64,000 nt of DNA from Brienomyrus brachyistius (Eukaryota > Chordata > Actinopteri > Osteoglossiformes > Mormyridae): NCBI RefSeq assembly GCF_023856365.1, contig NC_064538.1, positions 4,295,832-4,359,831 of the forward strand, read 5' to 3'. Each line of letters starts with the position of its first letter. Position 1 is the first letter of the stretch. Both the position numbers and the translations under genes were made by a program. The notes under the pieces were generated by a model, which saw only the letters and a list, made by a program, of their open reading frames with translations, was not told where the DNA came from and ran no database searches. Of the stretch, positions 10,249-23,359 are shown piece by piece.

Positions 10249-12589
10249 GAAGGGTCAGATCAGATGAGGAATGCACAGCCTTCTTTATTTGCAATGGCTG
10301 GTTGAAAGTAATACGTTCAGCCCAAATTTTCTTCCCACATGTGTGTTTTGATTTCCCAAGACTCATTATAGGACAACAGTCATTCATCACAGTGTTGCGG
10401 CTGATGCTGTTCCTGAACTGAAAAATTCATACATTACAGCAAAACTGCATCTGGCTCGCAAACCTGCTTTGGCTTCCCATTCCCTCCATGTGACTCATTG
10501 ACTTTTTTTTTAAGTATGTTGCTCTTTTATTTAATCCCGGATACTGTGAGCTGTCACCATCGAGAATGTTCTTACAAACGGGCATTTGAACAACCATCAC
10601 GTTACCTGTACCACGTGATAGTTCATTAAAGGAATAACTTAAACAGAGCGAAGTGGCGAGCAGATTAAATGATTAATAAAAAAAAAATACGAAGAGAGAC
10701 ACCAGAAGCGTATTGGTAAGACAGGCGAAATGTAACTGAACATAAATTGCACCATATTTGGTGACGTTTCATTTCTCAGTTTTATATGTTTGATGTTTTG
10801 TCAGGTTGTGTTCCAATGTAAACCCCAGACAAGAGCAAACATCGGCACCGCGCTGCTCAGAAGCACAACCATAAAGCCGGGCGATCAAGTCTCAGGAGGT
10901 TAAGTCTGGTTCTCCTAATCTCCTGGCCCAACGTCCAGGTCCTCGGTCGTAACAGACCTGTACGAAATGACATGGAAATGGGAGATTTACAGAGTGTGAA
11001 CGCGGTCGGAGTATTTCCTAGGCAGGCAGACCGGAGCAGCGCAGCAGCGGGCTAATTAACTCCCCCGGGGATGCGCGGCGCTCGGAGAAATGCGCGGTCC
11101 CAGTGTTGCTTGCCCATAAAAGGCATCCCCAAACACACATTCCCCCGGTGTGTCAGATGAGAACCAGTTAATGTGTCAGTAATTGGACAAACTGTATTTT
11201 TAGAACAAGACTTAAGATATCATAGAGCGCTCTACGCACCCCTAAACGTAGGACCGCCCTTGTCAAACGAAAATAAAACATAACTGTTTGTGGTGCAAAA
11301 AAGTATTGCGACGTTTTTAGTTACTGGCCGTGGCGAGCAGCCCGGGGCGGGCGGGTGCTGGGCGTGAGTTGGGCGGCGACACAAAGCGCAGGCGTGCGCT
11401 CTGCACATAGGCGAACGAAGGCGAGGAGGCTCGTTAGGGTTTTATTAGGGGTCTGCAAAAGGAGCCCTTGATGCAACGGCACAGACACGCAGGAAAAACA
11501 GGCCCCAGACGTCAACACACTTGGGTTTTGATTAGTCCCAGGCCTCATCTCGCTAGTTTGGCTCGGGGAAATATTACGCATTTTGACAGAGGCTGATATT
11601 TTCGCACACCTCTGTGACAATATACGCTGTACTGAGCATTTCGTCCATTCAGAAACCCGCACAGACATGCTTCATTCATAGCGTTACATCATACAAATAT
11701 GCCACCCATTCTTAGATTGTTATGAAAAATAAAAATAAACATGATGGAAGAGGTCAGTCTACACAGGACTCGTTCACCTATTCATTTACAGTAAGGAAAA
11801 GCTCCCCTGTTCTAATATCTATGGGGAAGAGTCAATACATGTTTAATTTATACAACTCTAAATTTGTTAGTATGAGATTTTTCAAAATTTACAACCACTC
11901 ATAAACATAAAAATAACCGTAAATGTGAAAGGTAATTGATATTAGCCAGGCTAATAGGGCCATATGTGAAAAATTATTAATCTATTATTAATAACGAGAC
12001 GCCATAAAAATAAAACATTCACATTTGGCATTTCCTAAACGTTGCCCAGGTTTAGAAATATGGCAACTTTAAAGACCTGGTACAGACAACTGGGCTAATC
12101 GTATTGCGTGATTTGCATGAGAAATATTTTTATGTATGAGACGGAAAAGGTAAAAATGGCTATATTTTCAGATAAAGGAAGATTAAAATAGGTATTAATA
12201 ATTCGAAGGATGTTTTTGTGGTGGGTTATAACACGATTTGGCGGCTATTCTGGAGAGCGTGCTTCTTACAATTCAAAATTAATTTACTTGATCGTTCTGG
12301 AGCCAGACACGTATCTCAATCACCCATAAAATATTGTTTAATAAATCTACTAAACTGTTTTTTAAGGCAGCTGCTGATTTGTGGGACTACCCTGAGATGA
12401 AGCACTTTGGCTCTAACAATAAACATATCCAAACATTTGCAGGGAGATTTAGTACGAAAATGTAAAAGAGCAATTGAGTGCAACACGCAGCAGAAGCACG
12501 TGCAGTAAATGTATTATTTAAGGTCTCACACCCAGAAACAATGAAACAAAAAATAAATAGTCAGCTCTAATTACTGCATTAACTTAGAC
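10244..12589. other. Repeat-poor non-coding interval
   Basis: Essentially no simple repeats apart from A8/T9 runs. The stretch at about 10840-11250 is CpG-bearing and contains a CTAATTAACTC homeodomain-type core near 11053. The general look is of evolving intergenic sequence with possible conserved patches. No gene is visible. Confidence 0.45.
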
Positions 12590-12870
12590 TGTAAACTTCT
12601 TGGGGCGCAGCGTAAAAGTAAACATGCAACACCGATTATCACACTTTTTGTCAATTAATGGTTTATGCAAATGCTCCAGTCCTCTATAGGCGGCGAGAAA
12701 ACAACTAATTTGGCGTTACAAAATCAGGCACATTAGAAGGTCAAAAATGGATAATCGATGCATATCTAATTAGACGGACGTGGTCAAACATTCAAACATT
12801 GCAACATAAATACCGCAAACACAATTAATACACATGGCTTTCCCTAACCCAGGACATCCATGCACACAGA
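12590..12870. promoter_or_regulatory. Enhancer-like block with octamer and homeobox sites
   Basis: The block contains a perfect POU octamer ATGCAAAT (12665-12672), CAATTAATG (12652-12660), AAGGTCA (12737-12743), ATCGAT (12754-12759) and TAATTAG (12767-12773) within about 120 bases. Simple repeats are absent. POU, homeodomain and orphan nuclear receptor sites cluster like this in vertebrate developmental enhancers. Conservation is inferred from texture, not measured. Confidence 0.35.
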
Positions 12871-13989
12871 ACAGCGCGTAGACCGGTTAGACTTACTGAG
12901 TATATTCAAACATTATTAAGGCGGCAATTAGTCTATAAATTGGATTTGCGATTCTTAAACAGGAAATGTATTGCGTGCCACGCAACTCATACATCTCAGT
13001 ATTACCTACTCCCGGTTACAAATGTGTTTTCCTTCAAAAAATAAATGAAAGGTTATCTAAAGTTGTTTAAAGTAGTATCAGCAGAAAGAGACGGAGTCTC
13101 ATGCCTGTAATGTTTTGGTCATTAACTCTCCAAGGACCCTAAGAAACATGTAGCTACCCCTTATACGGAAGTTACAAGACGAAACATAGCTTTTGTGTTA
13201 ATGATTAATCGGTCATATTTCCCCAGTCTTTCGTCCAGCCCACTTTTGTAGGTTTTCCGAGACCACTAAAATTGAAAAAGTTATTTCAAAAGTGTTTTAC
13301 GGTTCTAAATATTTTAAAACTCCGTTATTACCTTACCTGTGCATAACAGGTGTCGTTTAGTACTTCATATAAATCCAGCATTACTATTTATAGCACCTAA
13401 GAAAATATAAAACCGTTTATTATGTAGAACTATTGTTAAAAAATCTCAGAATAGTCAATGTCGTGTTATTTAGTTTTTAGTATCCCCCTTCAGTATAAGA
13501 GGATCGCATATATTTGCATCTGTATATTTTACTAAGAAAATTTACGAGAATGTACATATAGACTTCAGAACGAAACAACATATTCTAACTGCGCATTAGT
13601 TTATTTGAAACACATACACACGCGGACACAAGGAGACGATGAAAATGTCATTAAATGATGTAGGCCTATTATATAAATTTAACTGAAAACGCTATGTAAC
13701 AACAACATTTAGAAAGACTGGCTAAGTATGTGCGATCTACTTCAGCAACTATATCCATTCTCCCCGAACTAGCTTTATTGTATAAACCTGATGTTCCCTT
13801 TCGGTCTCAGCCTCCAACCCTTATTTCCAGTCTACGAGAATTTTTGGGGGGGATTAACACCTTTGCCCCGGTGACCAGATGAGTTTCCCGATCCCCAATG
13901 AGAATTCCTATAAGCGAGAGCCGCATAACATGCCTATAAGTTCTATGTACGTTGAAGGCATTTTATGCCTGCAATTCCCCAATCAGCCA
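12871..13989. other. AT-rich repeat-poor non-coding interval
   Basis: AT-rich and without identifiable transposons or simple repeats. The only long frame begins at 13879 and overlaps the next block. It has no domain and probably reflects chance. Confidence 0.45.
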
Positions 13990-14350
13990 CCTGGGGGAGA
14001 GAATGAGGGTCCCCACCAAGAGGTCAAACAATTTAATGGGTGTGAGGTGTGGTTTGAATGGTATCATAATCTAGACTCGGTACAAGTCGTTCATTCTAAT
14101 GACCAATCAAAATAACCTGACATTAAAATAGGGTAATTAATATATAATACATCTTGCCACTTTTGAGGTGTTCTTTGATTATAATTGACACTTCATTCAG
14201 CGCTGTAATTTTCTCCTTAGAAGGCAACGGCTTTGAATGAGCAAACCATTTTCTTCCCACAACGGGATAAAATCAATATGAATACGTGCTCCACGGCGTT
14301 AAATCCGCGGAAGCCACAGCTGACAGTGATTTACTTTGGAGGAGATTTTA
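13990..14350. promoter_or_regulatory. Enhancer-like block with NR, CCAAT and TALE sites
   Basis: Motifs in order: AGGTCAAACA (14021-14030), CCAAT (14103-14107), TAATTAAT (14134-14141), E-box CAGCTG (14317-14322) overlapping TGACAG (14321-14326), the MEIS/TGIF core. The sequence is balanced and free of simple repeats. Assignment as a regulatory element is inference. Confidence 0.35.
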
Positions 14351-15860
14351 TTTAAAGCCACTCTCAAAAATGTACATTCTTTTTAACATCTGTACAGCTT
14401 AATGTTTTGCTGAAGCAATTCACGCTTTGCACCCATCTTTAGAGAAAAACAGAGGAATACGTATGATATGAGACTGCACAGTTTTCGGATACACATTTTG
14501 CACGTCAGTGTCTTTTAATTGATCGGATGGAGGATGCTGGCACTAAAACGTGTGGTGAGATGAAGGGCAGAGATCTGGCCGCTGTTTGGTCTCAGCTGTC
14601 CGAAGCCCGACGCCTCGCGACTCCTCCTGTTTCCTCGGGAGCCCGGATTCAGCTTCCTGTTCAAAGCGTGAGGTGCGGAACCTGCGGCAGAGAGGTCTGC
14701 GACCAGCCCCTCGGGGGTGGGCAGAAACACAAACTAGCATTTATTCACAGGGCTCAAATGAGGGAGAAAAGGAAAAACACTTGTTTAAAAAACTGCTGCA
14801 CTAAGCAGAAACCCCCAAGTAATAAATCAGGTAACTATTTTCCCCTTTCCCACTTAATCCCATAAATGTTATTACAAAGGCTCCTATTGGAAACAGACCC
14901 ATACCTCCGTCATGTATTTATATTACACCAAACGATGCTAACAGCATTAAATATAGATCAGCAATATGTCAAATTAAGGTCCCTTCATAAACATTTAATT
15001 AACCCACAACCACTAGCTTTATTATTATTTAGCTCATGGACCATTAGATACCGTAAACTAAAAATTAACCTCTGGTTGCTTTGGTGCAAAAGCTGTTCTC
15101 TGCCTGGGCAGCCCTCTGTATGATCTCATAAAAAATATCTGGGACTAAATATGAATGGACTAAACATTTAATGTATAAATCATTGTATTCATAATGCATT
15201 TGTTTACGCGTCATTTATTTACAATAGCAAACATCGCATTTAAACACCACAGCGTTGTTCACCTGCAAACATTTACTGAAGAGGAAGTCCAGTGGTTTTC
15301 AAAGTGTTGCTCCACTCACTTCCTTAAATCTCTTGCACGCTCTTTTAAAAGCACTGCCTTTTAAACTTGGAATGGTCTAAGTGCTGGGTACGGTAAACCC
15401 AATAATGTTAAGCTGGAAATTGTTTGTTGAAATTCTAAAAAACCCCATGTGGACAGCTGAAAACATTACTTATGTATTTGGCTACAAGTTATTACATGGA
15501 CGGCATTATAAATGCAGTTCCGACATCTGTAACCTACTAACCTCTAAACGCGTTCGACTGTGGCGTAGAATAACAGCTTACCGATAGCGTATTTCCAGCG
15601 CAGGCTGTGATAGAACACTCAATAGGGTTGAGAGACACAATCTGGTTTCCAGACTAAACAAATCAAATACATCAACTCAGCCTCTAGCCTTTTTAAGGAA
15701 GATTTTCTTAGCAACAAAACGTATATTTACAGATGCATATTATGACTCCTAAACAATACAGAGAGAAAACGATAATGCCGTTTAATAATGTATTCATCTT
15801 TATTCTACACAGGTCAATGACACTCACATATGGGTACAGTTTGGAAAGAATTTAAATATT
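14351..15860. other. Non-coding sequence
   Basis: A modestly CpG-bearing segment (14520-14720) is followed by AT-rich sequence. Overlapping frames on both strands at 14515-14865 have no recognisable features. Confidence 0.45.
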
Positions 15861-16151
15861 TGGTAACGCTTTACATTAACTGCACTGTCATAATGCATTC
15901 ATAGGACATTCATAAGCAGCATGAAAGTATACCTTGATGTTCCAACATACCCTAACAGCTTGAATATACATTAATAACAAGCATTATACTATTATAATGT
16001 TTGTTATTGTGATATAATATTTGCTATTAATGTATATTAAAGCTGTTAAGGTATGTTAGGATGTTGAGATACACTTACATGCTGCTTATGAATGTTCTAT
16101 GAATGCATTATAAATGCATTATGAAGGTGCAGTTAATGTGAAGCGTTACCA
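15861..16151. mobile_element. Foldback MITE with about 130-bp arms
   Basis: The left end TGGTAACGCTTTACATTAAC is matched in inverse by the right end GTTAATGTGAAGCGTTACCA. Complementarity continues inward through ATGCATTCATA, ACATTCATAAGCAGCAT, ACATAC-CTAACAGCTT and ATATACATTAATA to a short AT-rich loop near 15995. The right arm has a 12-base insertion (an extra ATGCATT unit). Nearly the whole 291 bp can form one hairpin. There is no coding capacity. Flanks give no convincing target duplication beyond AAT/ATT, so the superfamily is left open. Confidence 0.85.
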
Positions 16152-17754
16152 AATGCTCCCCTGGTCTCCATCTGTAAGTGTGTCCTTGTAAAATTGCTTT
16201 GAATACTTTCACATACATGTGAAAAAACATTAAACACAGTCCTTGTAAAAAGAAACGTATCAAATCAGTGAATAAAATGTGATTTATGGGAATAAAATGT
16301 AAATTTATGCAATCAGTCACACACACACCAGCAACACAAGAACAGTCAGAATGACTCGAAAGGGCTCTAGTTTTATGCAATTCTAACCTGCAGTAACAAT
16401 TTAAAGTGACTAATTCAATTTTTATTCATACCAGGTTGAGCAACAATGTTGCAGAATCAATCTGGGCCGAAAACTGTGGTGCGTGTTTGTGGTAAATTCT
16501 GAAATGTATGGAAACAACAGATATATTCTCTGTTCCATTTTCTGTCTTAAAACATGTTTATCAGGTGGGAATGTTATCTAACTTAAGAAATGTTACAGGG
16601 ACAGACGCTAATTAGACGCTAATTTTGTCCTGAACGTGTATTTTGAATTGCAGTCAGATCATAGATTTCTTTTTTAAGAAAGAAACCGTAGAGCTTCATT
16701 GTCTCCATGCTGCTGTTTATAATGCCAGTGCTCCCAGTGCTCCCAGTGCTCCCAGTGCTCCCAGTGCTCCCAGTGCTCCCTACTCAGTGCTAACTCTGCA
16801 GAACTGTCCCGCACAGGGTCCGCTTTGGGTCCAACGTGTGATTTCGAAGTCATCATCAGCAGAGCCTGGCTCTCCGAAGCAGGAGGGCAGGAAAAAAAGG
16901 TTGTAAAAAAGCAAAAAAGAGAAGCTCTCTTTGCGTGAGTGTCTCTAATTGGCAGCAGAGGGGAGCTGGAAGCTGACATCTGCAGCTCGTTCTTTGGTGA
17001 TAGTAAATCAGGTTTGTTTCTCGACTGGCGCGGCTCCACTGAGCTCTCTCTCCGCTCTCTGGCCGGCGGAAACCCGGGGCCTGCTGAAGTGTAGGTCTCC
17101 AGCTCGCCGGGGCCCCCTCACTGTTTGGGTGGCCGGGCCATTTCAGCCATGAGGGATCTTCGCTAAAGGGGGTGGGTGGGGGGGGGGGGGTGTGGGATAG
17201 AGAGAGAGGTGCTGTATGATGATCTGTGAGTGCGCAGTGTTTACTCAAATGTGAGAACAGCCGACAGGCTGGACCCTCCCCTCAAACAGGCCATTAGGGC
17301 GTAACCCCTGACCAGGAAGGATGACGACACAATGCACCAGTTCATTCATCAGTTTCTAAGGTGCGCAGCGCTGCTCCAAGAGGGTCCAAATTTGCGCAGC
17401 TTTTAGGGGTGCGATTTAATTAGCGCTTAACTGACAGGCAGATGGGGCAGATGGGATGACTTACTCTCCAAGCACTGTCCTCCATAAAGCTGTTTGGGGC
17501 TCAGTTTAAGATAAGCCCCCCAGTCGGGGAGCTCCGGAACCAGGCATGGGCGGTCTCGGATCAGAACCGTGCGCTGCCTGCTGTTTTCACAATCAATGTG
17601 TCAAGATGCGGCTTTTCCCTGTGATAAATTGTCGATCTTTGTATAACATTCCCACAGAACAAGGAAATGCATCTTGTTTTTTTTTATTTTTTTTTATCTG
17701 TTTCAAATTACAGTTAACTGCATTGCGGGCAAACTGACTGTTGTTGACTCAGAT
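16152..17754. other. Non-coding with 9-bp minisatellite
   Basis: AT-rich up to about 16700, then GC-richer around 16800-17160, with a G13 run at about 17178-17190. Frames are driven by the minisatellite and the G run. No gene is seen. Confidence 0.45.
16727..16780 (+). repeat. 9-bp minisatellite, 6 copies
   Basis: Six exact copies of AGTGCTCCC. As nine is a multiple of three, one plus frame reads (SAP)n-like and one minus frame reads (HWE)n-like. Both are artefacts of the repeat. Confidence 0.95.
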
Positions 17755-17860
17755 GAGTATCTGTCTGTGTGTGAGTATCTGTCTGTGTTTGAGTATCTCT
17801 CTGTGTGTGAGTATCTCTCTGTGTGTGAGTATCTCTCTGTGTGTGAGTATCTGTCTGTGT
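17755..17860 (+). repeat. 18-bp minisatellite, about 6 copies
   Basis: Unit GAGTATCTGTCTGTGTGT with variants CTCTCTG in copies 3-5 and GTTT in copy 2. The last copy is cut at 16 bases. The repeated EYLSVC peptide of the overlapping frame comes from the repeat. Confidence 0.95.
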
Positions 17861-20459
17861 GATGTTGCTTGCATCAAAACAGTTTTAAACATGTGGCCTT
17901 CTTCCCAGACAAGCATTTTTAAATTACTTCAGTGTGTACAAGCAAAAATTCATTTCCATTCTCTTAGAAAAACTCTTATTGCGCCACAATATAACTTATA
18001 ATGGTGCCAAAAATCACTGATTAAATGCTTTTTTTGCAAATGAGTCATTTTCCTTCCTCCTATATGCACATACTTCTGCAGATATGCCCAACTGAGGACA
18101 TTTACTACTCAAATTAAGTGTTAAAACTGGCAGCTGACCATCTACTAATAATGTTCTGCTGTTCACGTTTTTCAAGATGCCCTTTTCTGAGGTGAAGAAG
18201 TCTTTTTTATCTCATCTGGAAAAAAAAATTCTCATTAACATTTGTTAACAAGCTTTATGTTAAAATGTGCTTTGGATATTTTATTTTGAACATACCTTTC
18301 AGTGACAAGGTCTTATGCTGCTGGCTGAGGGTTGAATTTAATGCAAGTTACGTTCCCTGGTTTGGGTCTTGACCTTGACAGAACCTTTTTTTTCAGTCTT
18401 CCATTACTGGCACCAAGGAGAAACTGGGGAAAGACCTAAACCCATTGGTGTGTACCACTGGGCTCTGAAATACAGCGAGGGCTCTGCCTTTTAACAGCAA
18501 CCCCTCACAATAACACTAACACCGCTAATTAAGACCTTGCTGTAAATACAGCAGGATTTAGAACATGCATTACAGTGTTATACCCGTGCAACAGAATCCC
18601 CATTGAGTCACTTACCACATAAATAAGACCATATGCAAATCTGATGACAGATGTGAAGATCCTACATACAGACTCTGCATGGCCGTGTTCAGAATAACTA
18701 CGCTGAACTGCAACGTCACAGATAAATCGTGAATGCATCTGTCTCGTTATAAGCAAAGGAAACGCATGCGATGACAAGATCCCGTTAACTCCGTGGGCAC
18801 CGGGGTCATGGCATGTTAAGAGACGTCAAGGGATTCGAAGTGGAAGTTCTGAAGAAGTGTCAAAACAATGAAGACTGCAATAACACTTAGGACACTTTAG
18901 GATGCTAATATGATACATGCGAATGGTGTGAGTACTGGTACAGAGCCACAAACTGCACAGACCCAGTCCGTGTGGCCACCCATCAGCACTATGGGGACAA
19001 TCCATACTTCGCTGGGACTTTGGACCTGCCTAACAACCCCCCACGCACACACACACTATCTAAAGCCCCCTCCCACCAACACTTGCAGTCCAACAGGAGT
19101 CTCGACACTGCGGATCCCGGCTCCCATCCCGTGGATAACGTTTTACAAAGAACACGGGAGGTGAATTAATCAGCCTTCTCGGGCTGGCGTTCAACAGCAG
19201 AGTCCAATCCCACCTTTCAAGGGCGGCAAAAAGCAGACACCGGAGGTGTTTGACATCGCCAGGAGTTTTCCGACAGCCAGCCCTGGCCGCGACAGGCTGT
19301 TGTCGAGCTTGGGATTGCTCAAAATCCTAGGAAGATATCTGCAGCCACAGTGTTTTTTGGTATAGAGAGGCGTTCAGATTCAATGCAGTGCAGGTTCACA
19401 CTGTCCATCTGCTCGCCGCCGCCAAAAACCTCCCGTGGAACGAAACGGCGGATCACAGAGCTCCCCACTGCGACATTTACATTCCATTCGTAGGTGATGG
19501 CAAAATTAAAAAAACAGAGGAGGATGAAAATATTTCCAGCTTAAATTACATTAAGTTTTCTTTTGTTTGTTTGCATGGAGTCACAGATGTAATATGCATA
19601 TTTACATAGTGTCAAATCTGAGTCGTTGTTTGGAATTTAGGGACATATGTAATCACTGAAAATCCTCCCACAACTTTGTAAGCCGACTGGGAAGATTATT
19701 TAGAGAAAAAAAAAAACTGAGTTTGGCCAGATGCAGTACAACAGTTTTGTTCTGTTACATTCCCAGTCTCTGTTTATAGAGGGGAAATGTGAAATAAAAT
19801 AAAAGAAAATATAAACTGGTTTTTGGATCTCTTGAGTGGCCCAGCCGGGGAAGGGATGATGATTATGGGCTGAATCCAGAGTGTCTTGCTCTCTGGTTAT
19901 ACCTGAGATAACTATGGGCTTAGACATAAAAACAAACCGCAGTACGGGGGGATTCACTGTTCTGACATTGAGGCTGGCTGCCATGTGATTGTCATGAACA
20001 GTGCAGGGATTTTTTTACTGTAGGTAGTCAGTAAATAAAATATAAAATAGCCTCTTTGGAACGAAACAACTTTACAATTTAACCCAATTACTGAAAACAG
20101 AAAGTAGACTAAATACCATGGCCTAAACATTTACATGTTGTAATAATTCGCTCCTTGTCAAACTGCATTAATAGATTTTGCAGCACCCTTCACAGAGTAT
20201 GTGCATTTGCTGAGATTTTCACATTTGCTCAGATTGTCACATTTGTTCAAATTCTCACTCCAGACCACACATCACATCTTCCAACCCAAGTCCCCACTGC
20301 AGGTTGGGAGGTGGGCGGCAGGCTGGGGGCCACTGTACACATTTTCAGAGGCAAACGATGACATGTTACACCTCATAGAACTGAAAAAAGAATCAACGGA
20401 ATGCGAGTAAAGTGCATGGGAGTAAAGTGCATGCAATATTAATAACAGTATAAATAATA
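17861..20459. other. Non-coding sequence
   Basis: Mixed sequence without recognised exons, RNA genes or transposons. Short A/T runs occur (18220, 19706). Confidence 0.45.
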
Positions 20460-20715
20460 ATGATAACTCACTTATCTTCCAACCGATTGGAAGATAGGGT
20501 CTCGGAGAGGGTCTCTGACAGCACAGGGGTATGGGGTAGACCCAATTATCATCACTATTATTATTATTACTACTGTCTACCCACTCATTTTTACTCATAC
20601 TCATTCATTCATACTCATCCTGTACAGGCGTGGGGGCCTGGAGACCATCCCCAGAAGCTACAGGCGCAAGGGGAACGACCCTGTAAGGGGGGGCCAACCC
20701 ATGTGGTTGTTGTTC
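20460..20715 (-). repeat. Dispersed fish repeat, tail half, degenerate
   Basis: It begins CTTATCTTCCAACCGATTGG, the reverse of the ...GCGGTTGGAAGAT tail of the family seen at 56063, 59325 and 62105. It continues through GGGGGCCTGGAGACCATCCCCAGAAGC and ends near GGGGGGCCAACCC. A trinucleotide (ATT)n-rich insert splits it at about 20545-20580. The head half is missing. Confidence 0.6.
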
Positions 20716-21355
20716 TTGTATAATGTGATTGTCCTGGTCACACGGCCTTGTCTGGTTACCTGGACACCTCTAGTTCACCCAAATAACCGCCCCACCCCCC
20801 TCCCCGCCCCCCCACACTAGGCCGCGTACACCTAGATAAAGCCCAAAGCGATGCCTGTGCGTATTGTCCTGCAGATGGTACTGACAAGACACGCCAGATT
20901 ACGCAACATGTCCCAGTGTTTCTCCCTCACATGGCAGATTCACACAAAGCCAGGTTTAAGTTACCAGCCCACCCCCCACCCCCCCATCCCAACCCCTCAG
21001 CCAAGGGGTTCATGTGTTTTTCTCATCAAACCCCCTGGAGCAAATTTAATAACCAGAATCATGCATTATATTATCCATGCATGTAAAGATTATGATCAGT
21101 CACTGTTCATGCTCCTTTTATACGTCCCCAAACTCCCTGTCCAGGGTGCTGAAAGCATCCATCTCCTGCCTGCCCTAGAGAAGAAGATGCCCATCCCAGG
21201 AAAAAAAAAAACAGCCAACCGATCAATATATTATTTAGCAAGGTGGGCTGACAAAGCGCATTCTACAGCTGATTTTCCAGAAGACCGAAAGGCCTACGCT
21301 CTGCCAGCTCAGGGGGAAAAAAAGCTGAAAATGATTTCCTGGCCCCTTGCGAAGT

Positions 21356-21379
21356 AAAAAAATAAATAAATAAATAAAA
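21356..21379 (+). repeat. (AAAT)n microsatellite
   Basis: About five AAAT units following an A run. Confidence 0.9.
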
Positions 21380-22017
21380 CAGGGAAATTATATGCCTGCA
21401 TATGTATAAACAGAGTACAAGGGTAAAGTACAGAACTGTCTGTTCATCAGTGATACTTATCAGCGTTTGGCAACCGACTGAGTGCGCTGGTCACTGAGTT
21501 CAGGGGAACTGGGAAGGGGTTTGTCTGCAGTACAAAATATTTTGCTGCATACTATATGCCTAGGTGTTTGTGTGGCAGCACAGCATGAAAAGCAGTCCCA
21601 GGTCATAGCTCGTGCTACCTGCTGAAGACTTCCCAGCATGCATTGCATCCTCTGCCCGTCACGCTCCTTCACCCTCTCACCCTCCCCATGACGAACCAGT
21701 CCGGTACACATAACTTTCTTTTTGTGAAACTTTTTCCCCCCATTTCAGTGATACCGGTTGACTAGCTTTAATAAATCATTTCGGCATAAAGCAATTCGCG
21801 GCAGAAAGGAACGCTACATGAGCACACGGGATTATACGCTAATCGAGCGGGGGTGGAGAATGGGGTTGGGGGAGAGAACTATAAACCCCCGCAGGGCCAA
21901 ATAATCTCACCTCAGCCAGAACAGACCTGAGCGAAAAACTGACCTCATCCACTTGGAGCCAGAGGTACTTTCATTAATACTGGGTCTGCTGGCGGAGCAG
22001 AGCAGCTCGCAGCTCGC

Positions 22018-22025
22018 TATAAAGG
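22018..22025 (+). promoter_or_regulatory. Candidate TATA box in CpG patch
   Basis: TATAAAGG sits in a GC-rich, CpG-bearing patch (21960-22130). About 100 bases downstream lies CAGAAAG followed by GTTAGC, which could serve as a weak donor site, leaving a hypothetical short non-coding first exon. There is no coding frame. A chance TATA string is equally likely. Confidence 0.2.
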
Positions 22026-22629
22026 CGGTGCCTGTGTTCCTCTGCCAAGCCTGGCGCTGCTCGGCGGCCCAGAGTGGAATGGCCTGTAAGAGCCGCTCCC
22101 CTACACTGCCGCCGCAGAAAGGTTAGCGCTTTATTTCATTACCTGCGACTTACACGGGCACCTCAGTCCAGGCCGAGCACTTTTATGGACCGCGTTAATC
22201 TGTTATCGATATGAGGGGAATTCCAATTCATTCTGTAACTACGAAAGCGCCATCCACCCCCCACCCACAACCCTTCCTTAAGTAGAATACCTTTTAATTT
22301 CACGGGTAACTCATTTGGCCTCAGTTATTTTTCGATTTATGAACAGGCAACAGGCCAAATTATTTTCACGGGACGAGCTGCACAGTCGGTGTTGAAATGA
22401 ATTTTAAAATGCTGGCAATCTTCCTCAGACCTTTACATCACTGCCTGCACTGATGTCAAAGCTGGGCTGTCACATTCAGTTGGGGATATGGTACACAATA
22501 ACAATGATTATAATGCATCTATATACACTACACTACAAATTAAAATATTACCAGCATTTTACACAGTAAAACTATATACGTATACAAGACTATCGTAATC
22601 AGCAATCATACGCATCTACAGAGTCATTT

Positions 22630-22760
22630 AAAGTCTGTAAAAGCCGGACGAGAAATTTAAAGTCATTTAAACCAGAAAGTATGGTAATAAAAATTGTAAT
22701 GAGCCTCATTTTTGTATCATCATTGAAAATAACATTAAGGCTCCCTCACGTTAATATACC
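22630..22760. promoter_or_regulatory. Possible conserved AT-rich block
   Basis: A repeat-free AT-rich stretch with phrases such as AAATTTAAAGTCATTTAAACC and GTAATGAGCCTCATTTTTG typical of vertebrate non-coding elements. The evidence is texture only. Confidence 0.15.
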
Positions 22761-23359
22761 AAAACTGCAAAGGTGAGCAGAAGCGCCGTTTTACATGGAG
22801 ATGATTTGCTTTGTATGTTTGTTTTTTTTTTTGTTTTTTTGCAATTTTAACCAACTGTTTCAGGTTAACATATGGGAAATTGTGCGTGCATTACTTTATT
22901 TTTTAAAGTATTTATTATTATGTAATTTTTGCAACAGTAAAAATGACCCTATCGAATAAATATTTATTTTTACGCAAAACCGCCAGAAGGAAAAATCAGA
23001 AGAATCGTGCGCTCATGTGGACGGACCCCGCCAGCTCTGAAACTGATATAAACGGGGATGGCATCGGATTCCTCTTCGGATTAACGTTGTTTATTTGCGG
23101 CTGGAACGCTCACTTTCCCGAAGTGCCTACTATGCGTGACGGCGTTGAACAGCTCCCGTTTAATCACGGGAGAACCGAAAGCCGATTTATTCATTTAAAA
23201 TCCTCCTTGTGCTTCACTAACGATAGTTACCATCCGCAGATACTTTACACACAAGCGCGCAAATCTTGCCTGCGGTCTAACTGCACCAACAGGCATTAGC
23301 GACCCCCGCATCGGGTGGCTGCTGGGTGCAGCATCTTATGAGAGAGAGGTGCGACGTAC

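Noticed and set aside
20851..21357. 168-codon plus frame
   Set aside because: Crosses proline-coding C runs and an A run. No domain or homology is recognisable.
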